64,000 nucleotides of DNA from Delphinus delphis (Eukaryota > Chordata > Mammalia > Artiodactyla > Delphinidae). The notes beneath the pieces are model-generated. The model was not told where the DNA came from. It saw only the letters and a list, made by a program, of their open reading frames with translations, and ran no database searches. Both the position numbers and the translations under genes were made by a program. The stretch's first letter is position 1, and every line of letters begins with the position of its first letter. Where the stretch lies: positions 18,157,701-18,221,700 of the forward strand of contig NC_082684.1 of assembly GCF_949987515.2 (NCBI RefSeq). Direction: 5' to 3'. Below, piece after piece: positions 37,063 through 46,970 of this stretch.

Positions 37063-38458
37063 AAGAGTATGACGCGGAGATCACCTTCCTCCCAACAGAT
37101 ACACCAGAAATACATCTACACGTGGAACAACTTCTACAGAACACCTACCGCACGCTGGCAGAAGACCTCACACCTCCCAAAAGGCAAGAAACTCCCCACG
37201 TACCTGGGTAGGGCAAAAGAAAAAAGAATAAATAGAGACAAAAGGATAGGGATGGGACCTGCACCCGTGGGAGGGAGCTGTGAAGGAGGAAAGGTTGCCA
37301 CACACTAGGAAGCCCCTTCGCGGGCGGAGACTGCGGGTGGCGGAGGGGGGAAGCTTCCAGGCAGCGGTTGAGAACACAGCAACAGGGGTGCGGAGGGCAA
37401 AGCAGAGAGATTCCCGCACAGAGGATCGGTGCCGACCGGCACTCACCAGTCCAAGCGGCTTGTCTGCTCACCCGCCGGGGCGGGCGGGGCTGGGAGCTGA
37501 GGCTCGGGCCTCCTTCGGAGCGCAGGTAGAGGACTGGCATTGGCGGTGTGAACACAGCCTTCAGGGGGTTAGTGCACCACGGCTAGCCGGGAGGGAGTCT
37601 GGGGAAAAGTCTGGACCTGCCGAAGAGGCAAGAGACTTTTTCTTCCCTCTTTGTTTCCTGGTGTGTGAGGAGAGGGGATTAAGAGCGCTGCTTAAAGGAG
37701 TTCCAGGGACGGAGGCGAGCCGCGGCTAACAGCACAGACCCCAGAGACGTGCATGAGACGCTAAGGCTGTTGCTGCCGCCACCAAGAAGCCTGTGTGCGA
37801 GTACAGGTCACTATCCACACCCCCTTCCGGGGAGCCTGTGCCGCCCGCCACTGCCAGAGTTCCGGGATCCAGGGACAACTTCCTCTGGAGAACGCACGGC
37901 GCGCCTCAGGCTGGTGCAACGTCACGCCGGCCTCTGCCGACGCAGGCCCGCCCCGCACTCGGTGCCCCTCCCTCCCCCCCGGCCTTAGTGAGCCAGAGTC
38001 ACCGAAGCAGCTGCTCCTTTAACCCAGTCCTGTCTGAGCGAAGAACAGACGCCCTCCGGCGATCTACACACAGAGGCGGGCCAAATCCAAAGCTGAGCCC
38101 CGGGAGCTGTGAGAACAAAGAAGGGAAAGGGAAATCTCTCCCAGCAGCCTCAGGAGCAGCGGATTAAAGCTCCACAATCAACTTGATGTACCTGCACTGT
38201 GGAATACATGAAAAGACAACGAATCATCCCAAATTGAGGAGGTGGACTTTGAGAGCAAGATTTATGATTTTTTCCCCTTTACCTCTTTTTGTGAGTGTGT
38301 ATGTGTATGCTTCTGTGTGAGATTTTGTCTGTATAGCTTTGCTTCCACCATTTGTCCTAGGGTTCTATCCGTCCGTTTTTTATTGTTTCTTTGTTTGCTT
38401 TTTTAAATTTGTTTTCTTAATAATTATTTTTTATTTTAATAATTTTATTTTACTTTAT

Positions 38459-38460
38459 CT

Positions 38461-38496
<36 letters not shown>

Positions 38497-38544
38497 TCCT
38501 TCCTTCCTTCCTTCCTTCCTTCCTTCCTTCCTTCCCTCCTTTAG
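38459..38544 (+). repeat. CTTT/CTTC microsatellite ending in AG
   Basis: About 10 CTTT units followed by about 10 CTTC units, then 'cctcctttag'. The unbroken pyrimidine run followed by TTTAG looks like a strong 3' splice site. It lies in the L1 5' UTR, about 510 bp before the ORF1 start. Confidence 0.95.
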
Positions 38545-39056
38545 ACAACTATTCTGAGCCGTGTGGATGAAAGGCTCTTGGTGCTGCAGCCAGGAGTCAG
38601 TGCTGTGCCTCTGAGGTGGGAGAGCCAATTTCAGGACACTGGTCAACAAGAGACCTCCCAGCTCCACATAATATCAAATGAAGAAAATCTCCCAGAGATC
38701 TCCATCTCAACACCAGCAGCCAGCTTCACTCAACGACCAGCAAGCTACAGTGCTGGACATCCTATGCCAAACAACTAGCAAGACAGGAACACAACCCCAC
38801 CCATTAGAAGAAAAGCTGCCTAAAATCATAATAAGGGCACAGACACCCCAAAACACACCACCAGACGTGGACCTGCCCACCAGAAAGACAAGATCCAGCC
38901 TCATCCACCAGAACACAGGCACTACTCCCCTCCACCAGAAAGCCTACACAACCCACTGAACCAACATTAGGCACTGGGGACAGACACCAAAAACAATGGG
39001 AACAATGAACCTGCAGCCTGCAAAAAGGAGACCCCAAACACAGTAAGATAAGCAAA

Positions 39057-39947
39057 ATGAGAAGACAGAAAAACACACAGTGGATGAAGGAGCAAGATAA
39101 AAACCCACCAGACCTAACAAATGAAGAGGAAATAGGCAGTCTACCTGAAAAAAAATTCAGAATAATGATAGTAAACATGATACAAAATCTTGGAAATAGA
39201 ATGGAGAAAATGCAAGAAACATTTAACAAGGACCTAGAAGAACTAAAGATGAAACAAACAACGATGAACAACACAATAAATGAAATTAAAAATACTCTCC
39301 ATGGGCTCAATAGCAGAATAACTGAGGCAGAAGAACGGATAAGTGACCTGGAAGATAAAATAGTGGAAATAACTACTGCAGAGCAGAATAAAGGAAAAAG
39401 AATGAAAAGAACTGAGGACAGTCTCAGAGACCTCTGGGAAAACACTAAATGCACCAACATTCAAATTATAGGGGTTCTAGAAGAAGAGAAAAAGAAAAGG
39501 ACTGAGAAAATATTTGAAGAGATTATAGTTGAAAATTTCCCTAATATGGGAAAGGAAATAGTTAATCAAGTTCAGGAAGCACAGAGAGTCCCATACAGGA
39601 TAAATCTAAGGAGAAATGTGCCAAGACACATATTAATCAAAGTGTCAAAAATTAAATACAAAGAAAACATATTAAAAGCAGCAAGGGAAAAACAACAAAT
39701 AACACACAAGAGAATCCCCATAAGGTTAACAGCTGATCTTTCAGCAGAAACTCTGCAAGCCAGAAGGGAGTGGCAGGACATATTTAAAGTGATGAAGGAG
39801 AAAAACCTGCAACCAAGATTACTCTACCCAGCAAGGATCTCTTTCAGATTTGATGGAGAAATTAAAACCTTTACAGAAAAGCAAAAGCTGAGAGAGTTCA
39901 GCACCACCAAACCAGCTTTACAACAAATGGTACAGGAACGTCTCTAG
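39057..39947 (+). CDS. LINE-1 ORF1 protein (RNA-binding chaperone), intact
   Basis: The 296-codon frame is uninterrupted. It encodes the L1 ORF1 protein, which forms trimers, coats L1 RNA in cytoplasmic particles and acts as a nucleic-acid chaperone during target-primed reverse transcription. Visible parts: a short charged N-terminus (1-35), a heptad-rich coiled coil (about 35-125, with runs such as 'AEERISDLEDKI'), an RRM fold starting at 'TNIQIIGV' (133-140), and a C-terminal domain with the conserved 'REKQQ' (210-214), 'ARREW' (235-239) and 'LQPRLLYPAR' (251-260). The ATG at 39057 follows 'agataagcaaa' and gives the expected start. ORF2 follows after 58 bp, as in other L1s. Length is near the family norm. 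Expression is not shown. The 218-codon frame opposite is a by-product. Confidence 0.93.
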   Translation: MRRQKNTQWMKEQDKNPPDLTNEEEIGSLPEKKFRIMIVNMIQNLGNRMEKMQETFNKDLEELKMKQTTMNNTINEIKNTLHGLNSRITEAEERISDLEDKIVEITTAEQNKGKRMKRTEDSLRDLWENTKCTNIQIIGVLEEEKKKRTEKIFEEIIVENFPNMGKEIVNQVQEAQRVPYRINLRRNVPRHILIKVSKIKYKENILKAAREKQQITHKRIPIRLTADLSAETLQARREWQDIFKVMKEKNLQPRLLYPARISFRFDGEIKTFTEKQKLREFSTTKPALQQMVQERL

Positions 39948-40005
39948 GCAAGAAACACAAAAGAAGAAAAAGACCTACAATAACAAACCCAAAACAATTA
40001 AGAAA

Positions 40006-43000
40006 ATGGGAATAGGAACATATATATCGATAATTACCTTAAATGTAAATGGACTACATGCTCCCACCAAAAGACACAGATTGGCTGAATGGATACAAAA
40101 ACAAGACCCATATATATGCTGTCTACAAGAGACCCACTTCAGACCTAGAGACACATACAGACTGAAAATAAGGGGATGGAAAAAGGTATTCCATGCAAAT
40201 GGAAATCAAAAGAAAGCTGAAGTAGCAATTCTCGTATCAGACAAAATAGACTTTAAAATAAAGACTGTTAGAATAGACAAAGAAAGACACCACATAATGA
40301 TAAAGGGATCAATCCAAGAAGAAGATATAACAATTGTAAATATTTATGCACCCAACATAGGAGCACTTCAATACATAAGGCAAATACTAAGAGCCATAAA
40401 AGGGGAAACCAACAGTAACACATTCATAGTAGGGGACTTTAACACCCCATTTTAACCAATGGACAGATCATCCAAAATGAAAATAAATAAGGAAACACAA
40501 GCTTTAAATAATACATTAAACAAGATGGACTTAATTGATATTTATAGGACATTCCATCCCACAACAACAGAATAAACATTTTTCTCAAGTGCTCATGGAA
40601 CATTCTCCAGGATAGATCATATCTTGGGTCACAAATCAAGCCTTGGTTAATTTAAGAAAAGTGAATTTGTATCAAGTATCTTTTCCAACCACAATGCTAT
40701 GAGACTAGATATAAATTACAGGAAAAGATCTGTAACAAACACATGGAGGCTAAACAATACACTACTTAATAACGAAGTGATCACTGAAGAAATCAAAGAG
40801 GAAATCATAAAATACCTAGAAACAAATGACAATGGAGACATGACGACCCAATACCTATGGGATGCAGCAAAAGCAGTTCTAAGATAGAAGTTTATAGCAA
40901 TACAGTCCTACCTTAAGAAACAGGAAACATCTCGAATAAACAACCTAAACTTGCATATAAAGCAACTAGAGAAAGAAGAACAAAAACCCCCAAAGTTAGC
41001 AGAAGGAAAGACATCATAAAAAATCGGATCAGAAATAAATGAAAAAGAAATGAAGGAAACGATAGCAAAGATCAATAAAACTAAAAGCTGGTTCTTTGAG
41101 AAGATAAACAAAATTGATAAACCATTAGCCAGACTCATCAAGAAAAAAAGGAAGAAGACTCAAATCAATAGAATTAGAAATGAAAAAGGAGAAGTAACAA
41201 CTGACCCTGCAGAAATACAAAATATCGTGAGAGATTACTACAAGCAACTCTATGCCAATAAAATGGACAACCTGGAAGAAAAGGACAAATTCTTAGAAAT
41301 GGACAACGTACCAAGACTGAATCAGGAAGAAATAGAAAATATGAACAGACCAATCACAAGCACTGAAATTGAAACTGTGATTAAAAATCTTCCAACAGAC
41401 AAAAGCCCAGGACCAGATGGCTTCACAGGCGAATTCTATCAAACATTTAGAGAAGAGCTAACACCTACCCTTCTCAAACACTTCCAAAATATAGCAGAGG
41501 GAGGAACACTCCCAAACTCATTCTATGAGGCCACCATCACCTTGATACCAAAACCAGACAAGGATGTCACAAAGAAAGAAAACTACAGGCCAATATCACT
41601 GATGAACATAGATGCAAAAATCCTCAACAAAATCCTAGCAAACAGAATCCAACAGCACATTAAAAGGATCATACACCATGATCAAGTGGGGTTTATCCCA
41701 GGAATGCAAGGATTATTCAATAGACGCAAATCAATCAATGTGAAAAACCGTATTAACAAATTGAAGGAGAAAAACCATATGATCCTCTCAATAGACGCAG
41801 AGAAAGCTTTTGACAAAATTCAACACCCATTTATGATAAAAACCCTCCAGAAAGTAGGCATAGAGGGAACTTTCCTCAACATAATAAAGGCCATATATGA
41901 CAAAGACACAGCAGCATCGTCCTCAACCGTGAAAAACTGAAAGCATTTCCACTAAGATCAGGAACAAGACATGGTTGCCCTCTCTCACCACTCTTATTCA
42001 ACATAGTTTTGGAAGTTTTAGCCACAGCAGTCAGAGAAGAAAAGGATATAAAATGAATCCAATCGGAAAAGAAGAAGTAAAGCTGTCACTGTTTGCAGAT
42101 GACATGGTACTATACATAGAGAATCCTAAATATGCTACCAGAAAACTACTAGACCTAATCAATGAATTTGGTAAAGTAGCAGGATACAAAATTAATGCAC
42201 AGAAATCTCTGGCATTCCTATACACTAATGATGAAAAATCTAAAAATGAAATCAAGAAAACACTCCCATTTACCATTGCAACAAAATGAATAAAATATCT
42301 AGGAATAAACCTACCCAAGGAGATAAAAGACCTGTATGCAGAAAATTATAAGACACTGATGAAAGAAATTAAAGATGATACAAATAGATGGAGAGATATA
42401 CCATGTTCTTGGATTGGAAGAATCAACATTGTGAAAATGACTCTACTACCCAAAGCAATCTACAGATTCAATGCAATCCCTATCCAACTACCACTGGCAT
42501 TTTTCACAGAACTAGAACAAAGAATTTCACAATTTGTATGGAAACAAAGAAGACCCCGAATATCCAAAGCAATCTTGAGAACAAAAAACAGAGCTGGAGG
42601 AATCAGGCTCCCTGACTTCAGATTATACTACAAAGCTACAGTAATCAAGACAGTATGGTACTGGCACAAAAAACAGAAAGATAGATTAATGGAACAGGAT
42701 AGAAAGCCCAGAGACAAACCCATGTACATATGGTCACCTTATCTTTGATAAAGGAGGCAGGAATGTACAGTGGAGAAAGGACAGCCTCTTCAATAAGTGG
42801 TGCTGGGAAAACTGGACAGGTACATGTAAAAGTATGAGATTAGATCACTCCCTAACACCATACACAATAATAAGCTCAAAATGGATTAAAGACCTAAATG
42901 TAAGGCCAGAAACTATCAAACTCTTAGAGGAAAACATAGGCAGAACACTCTGTGACATAAATCACAGCAAGATCCTTTTTGACCCACCTCCTAGAGAAAT

Positions 43001-43817
43001 GGAAATAAAAACAAAAATAAACAAATGGGACCTAATGAAACTTCAAAGCTTTTGCACAGCAAAGGAAACCATAAACAAGACCAAAAGACAACACTCAGAA
43101 TGGGAGAAAATATTTGCAAATGAAGCAACTGACAAAGGATTAATCTCCAAAATTTACAAGCAGCTCATGCAGCTCAATAACAAAAAAACAAACAACCCAA
43201 TCCAAAAATGGGCAGAAGACCTAAATAGACTTTTGTCCAAAGAAGATATACAGACTGCCAACAAACACATTAAAGAATGCTCAACATCATTAATCATTAG
43301 AGAAATGCAAATCAAAACTACAATGAGATATCATCTCACACCAGTCAGAATGGCCATCATCAAAAAATCTAGAAACAATAAATGCTGGAGAGGGTGTGGA
43401 GAAAAGGGAACACTCTTGCACTGCTAGTGGGAATGTGAATTGGTACAGCCACTATGGAGAACAGTATGGAGGTTCCTTAAAGATCTACAAATAGAACTAC
43501 CATATGACCCAGCAATCCCACTACTGGGCATATACCCTGAGAAAACCATAATTCAAAAAGAGTCATGTACCAAAATGTTCACTGCAGCTCTATTTACAAT
43601 AGCCTAGAGATGGAAACAACCTAAGTGTCCGTCATCAGATGAATGGATAAAGAAGATGTGGCACATATATACAGTGGAATATTACTCAGCCATAAAAAGA
43701 AATGAAATTGAGCTATTTGTAATGAGGTGGATAGACCTAGAGTCTGTCATACAGAGTGTAGTAAGTCAGAAAGAGAAAGACAAATACCGTATGTTAACAC
43801 ATATATATGGAATTTAA
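40006..43817 (+). pseudogene. LINE-1 ORF2 (endonuclease/reverse transcriptase), inactivated
   Basis: Recognisable from start to end, about 1270 codons long. The endonuclease starts with 'TLNVNGL' (N13), then 'QETH' (E42) and 'GDFNT' (D144). RT segments '[13 protein letters not shown]', 'DQVGFIPG' and 'SIDAEKAFD' lie in 41050-41940. FADD is at 42092-42103. The C-terminal Cys/His region '[14 protein letters not shown]' ends at 43424. Lesions: stops at 40453, 40573, 40648, 40885, 41017, 42054, 42287, 42687, 43425 and 43605; single-base losses near 41910 and 42064; a single A gained in the A-run near 42669. The 43425 stop replaces a Trp inside the Cys/His knuckle. The natural stop is TAA at 43815. 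All catalytic segments are present but cannot be made as one protein. Positions come from following homology across frames by eye. Confidence 0.93.
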
Positions 43818-44191
43818 GAAAAAAAACTGTCATGAAGAACCTAGAGGTAAGAGAGGAATAAAGACACAGACCTACTAGAGAATGGACTTGGGGATATGGG
43901 GAGGGGGAAGGGTAAGCTGTGACAAAGTGAGAGAGAGGCATGGACATATATACACTACCAAGCGTAAGGTAGATAGCTAGTGGGAAGCAGCCGCATAGCA
44001 CAGGGAGATCAGCTCGATGCTTTTTGACCGCCTGGAGAGGTGGGATGGGGAGGGTGGGAGGGAGGGAGACGCAAGAGGGAAGAAATATGGGAACATATGT
44101 ATATGTATAACTGATTCGCTTTGTTATAAAGCAGAAACTAACACACCATTGTAAAGCAATTATACTCCAATAAAGATTTAAATAAATAAAT
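43818..44191 (+). other. L1 3' UTR and tail
   Basis: Contains a G-rich purine stretch at 44035-44075 ('ggtgggatggggagggtggg' type), a familiar L1 3' UTR feature that can form G-quadruplexes. The poly(A) signal AATAAA is at 44169-44174 and the tail is AAAT-repeated. The 181-codon antisense frame (43747-44292) spans ORF2 end, 3' UTR and flank and is not a gene. Confidence 0.9.
44169..44174 (+). terminator. L1 polyadenylation signal
   Basis: AATAAA, followed within 10 bp by the A-rich tail of the inserted element. Confidence 0.85.
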
Positions 44192-44209
44192 AAATTACTA
44201 GGTATTGGG
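44192..44209 (+). repeat. TSD of full-length L1, right copy
   Basis: AAATTACTAGGTATTGGG, 16 of 18 bases identical to 37027-37044. It follows the AAAT tail directly. Confidence 0.85.
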
Positions 44210-44694
44210 GAATTTTTGCTGATTTCTTTCAATAAGGGTAGCAGGAGCATGATTAACGTTATTAATTTAAAGTCCTCTTCTATTGCAGTCAAATAACATA
44301 GCCTCTAAAACATGTGCTCAGGGACTCTGATATTTTCCTTGAGTCACATAGATCAAATTTTGAAATATTCCATAGGCATTTGAAACGGAACTATAGCCTT
44401 TGTATAAAGAAAACATAGTTTTACATACAAATATATTTAATTAATCCATGTAATTAATTATAACCTATAATATCTGTTAAAGATAAATTAATACATTACT
44501 GTCAATTTATATAATTGACTTTTAGCATACATTGTCAAGTTCATCTTACTTTTCCAATTACTTTGCCTTGTGGCCATATTCAATATATTTTTCTTCATTG
44601 AAGTTACTTCGTTGTCATTGTGAATTACATCCATCACTAATTAAAAAAATACTTATTCTGCTTGATGTTTTTGCCTTAAAACTTCTCTCATGAT
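44210..44694. other. Unassigned stretch
   Basis: No gene recognised; AT-rich. Confidence 0.5.
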
Positions 44695-44895
44695 ATCAAC
44701 AGTGTGACATTGTATGGAATAGTGATAACAGCACTAACTCCGGAACCCAACTCTGCTATTTACTTAAGCTAGATAATAACGGACAAGTTAGTACATAACT
44801 GTGCCTCAGTTTCTTTACCTGTAAAGTGGGGATAATAACAGTACAGTCCCCATAATATGTCTCTGAGGGTTTGGAATTGTGTAAGTATGAGCTAT
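44695..44895 (+). repeat. MIR SINE
   Basis: 'aactctgctatttacttaagct' followed by 'ctgtgcctcagtttctttacctgtaaagtggggataataacagt' is the MIR core and 3' part in order. Confidence 0.85.
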
Positions 44896-45059
44896 AGTAC
44901 ACTTTTCTGTTTCCATTTTCCTGAAAATACATCTTCTTACTTTTTTTCCACTCCACTTTCAGACTATTTCATATAATCAACATCTACTATTTTGTTTTTT
45001 TGAAGGGAATTACCTTGCATGGGGGGGGTCAACTCATTTAATAGATCTCCTCCAATGTG

Positions 45060-45300
45060 CTGGCCAACAGAATCCGTGCTATCCACTGGGATTTGGAGTC
45101 AGAAGACCTGGAATCCAGTCTTTCAGTTCTTACACCTTATCACCTTTGGGAAAGTTGTTTAACTTCTTTGAGACTTAGTGTTTTTACTTGTAAGATAGGA
45201 ATGAAACCCTCTACAAAAATTTTGGTGATGCTTAAGTGAGATAATATATAGGAAAGCCCTTTAGAAACTAAAATGGTATTACACCATTGTTAATTGCTAT
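45060..45300 (+). repeat. MIR SINE, diverged
   Basis: 'tggagtcagaagacctggaatccagtc' then 'ttgtttaacttctttgagacttagt' and 'gcttaagtgagataatatatagg' follow MIR order with heavy divergence. Confidence 0.7.
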
Positions 45301-45761
45301 AGTCACTGCAGATTCACAAGCCTTTCAGAATCTCCTGGGACAAGATACCTTCAAAGTTCAGAATATTTTGGATTTTAGAAAAGTGATTCAGTACATATTT
45401 CAATTATTAGATTCAGTGAGATCTGAAGTAGCAACTCATAACGAAAGACATTAATATTTCTGCAGCAAAATAGACAAATATTCCCACTCAGTGGTGTAAA
45501 CAAAGACCAAATCTAACTTCATGACCATTTAAGACATATTTAACTCTCAACTGAGTTACAAAAATTTTTTTATCTCAATAACTTTTTGGAATTTGCAAAT
45601 GGCAATGAGAAATTGTTGACCTGTATTTCCATGGTTTCCGTATTAAATCTCATTTATTTTGGGGGGAAGTTCATGCAAATTCCATTTTTAAAAACATTTA
45701 TTAAGTGACTTGATGTGTGGGTTGTGTAAAACAATGGAAGATAACTGAAACAAAAGGAAAA

Positions 45762-45882
45762 AAAAAGATAATTGGACTTTATCCAAATTTAAAACTTTTG
45801 TGTATCAAAGGACACTATTAAGAGAATGAAAAATAGAGTGGAGAAAACACTGGCAAATCATTTATCTGATAAGGGTCTAGTG
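45762..45882 (+). mobile_element. Short old L1 ORF2 fragment
   Basis: 'ttaaaacttttgtgtatcaaaggacactattaagag' and 'tttatctgataagggtctagt' match the ORF2 region between RT and the C-terminus. It runs into a small (TG)n tract. Truncated on both sides. Confidence 0.7.
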
Positions 45883-46844
45883 AGTGTGTGTGTGTGTGTA
45901 CGTGCTTTCACTTCTTCTCCTGACTACATCGTTTAATCTAATAAAGGACAATTTCCACACAACGTCCATGGACTGAAAACGATATTGACTTTGTTCCTGT
46001 TCTCTGTCCAATAGAGTGTGTGTACTCTTTAAACACATTTAGAGAGAAGATCTTGGACATAACACCATTCTAAATTTTGGATCCAAGCAAGCTGGACTCT
46101 CCTGAAGTTGTCTATTACCTCTTACTTCTAATACCTCACTTTCTAATATTCCTAGCTGTTAAACTTAATTTTAAAATATAATTTCTAAGATACCTGCTAT
46201 GAAGAATTCTTCCTTTTGATCATCTTAGCCCTCAACAATTTTTCTTTCTTCACTGGATCTATAACTTTTAGAATGCATGCAGAACTCCCAGTTTTGCTTC
46301 TACTTCTTGCCCCTTATTTTATGTGGTTTATAAAACTCCTTTCCTGTTAGTAACATCTTGCTTAGTGTACAGGGTAGATTTGGTGTAGGTAAGCAGTACA
46401 AACCAGTATCCAAAGTGTAATAGCTCAGGGTCTTGTTGTGATTGGAGCCCAGATCATGAGTCAATGCTCATGTTGATGTGATGACAGAAGCGTTAATTTT
46501 CTACCTTTTCTCAGGTGACACCTTCCCCCCAAAAAAGTCAGGTCAAAACCTAGGTCAGTTTTTTTCCCCCTAGTTCTATCAATAGTTACCTTAAAATCAG
46601 TAAAAACTCTTTATGGTTCTAGCATTAGTTTTTGTGTGTATTAGTTCAACATATACACAAAAGTTTTCATCTTATTTCTTTGTCCTTATAATGATAAACT
46701 ATGTAGAAGCTATGTGTTAGAATTTAGGCTAGCTCCATATTAGCCTAAAGAATGAATGGGAAAATGTTACATTTGGATATTATTTTAAATTTTTAAATTA
46801 AATTTGAACAGTGTAAAATTTCAGAGTAAATATTTGGACAATCA
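45883..46844. other. Unassigned stretch
   Basis: No gene recognised; begins with a short (TG)n tract. Confidence 0.5.
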
Positions 46845-46970
46845 AGTGGTTAAGAGAATATGCCTCAAATTTTAAGGACTTGGAATGAACTTCAGCTTTA
46901 GGGATTAATTTTCAGATTAATTTATGGTATGTAACTTTGAGCAAGTTACTTGTCCTCAGTTTTATTATTG
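46845..46970 (+). repeat. MIR SINE fragment
   Basis: 'caagtggttaagagaatatgcctc' and 'gtaactttgagcaagttacttgtcctcag' fit the 5' half and core of MIR. Confidence 0.65.

Larger units (their letters stand above)
37045..39056 (+). promoter_or_regulatory. L1 5' UTR with internal promoter
   Basis: About 2 kb. The first 1.1 kb is GC- and CpG-rich (densest at about 37280-38100), in contrast to the AT-rich surroundings. The later part is T-rich and holds a long CTTT/CTTC tract. L1 5' UTRs carry internal RNA polymerase II promoters; that this copy is active is not shown. Frames of 70-149 codons in both directions are side effects of the GC-rich composition. Confidence 0.85.
37045..44191 (+). mobile_element. 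Full-length LINE-1
   Basis: A 7.15-kb L1 with all parts in order: 5' UTR (37045-39056), ORF1 (39057-39947), 58-bp spacer, ORF2 (40006-43817), 3' UTR with AATAAA and an AAAT-rich tail (to 44191), flanked by an 18-bp imperfect TSD. The architecture and the 5' UTR type are those of cetartiodactyl L1s. Being complete at the 5' end is unusual, since most other L1 copies here are strongly truncated. ORF2 is dead, so the element cannot move by itself. Confidence 0.97.

Noticed and set aside
37145..37555. Antisense frame in the L1 5' UTR, possible ORF0-like
   Set aside because: ORF0 is described for primate L1s; no similarity or antisense promoter can be shown here, and GC-rich DNA easily yields such frames.
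38804..39460. 218-codon minus-strand open frame
   Set aside because: It lies opposite L1 ORF1; A-rich, stop-poor coding DNA commonly leaves a long antisense frame. No domain seen.
40006..40455. Free-standing endonuclease gene of 149 codons
   Set aside because: It is the first part of L1 ORF2, ended by a stop at 40453; homology continues in the same frame beyond it.
43747..44292. 181-codon minus-strand open frame
   Set aside because: Crosses the L1 ORF2 end, 3' UTR, TSD and flank; a by-product of L1 sequence.
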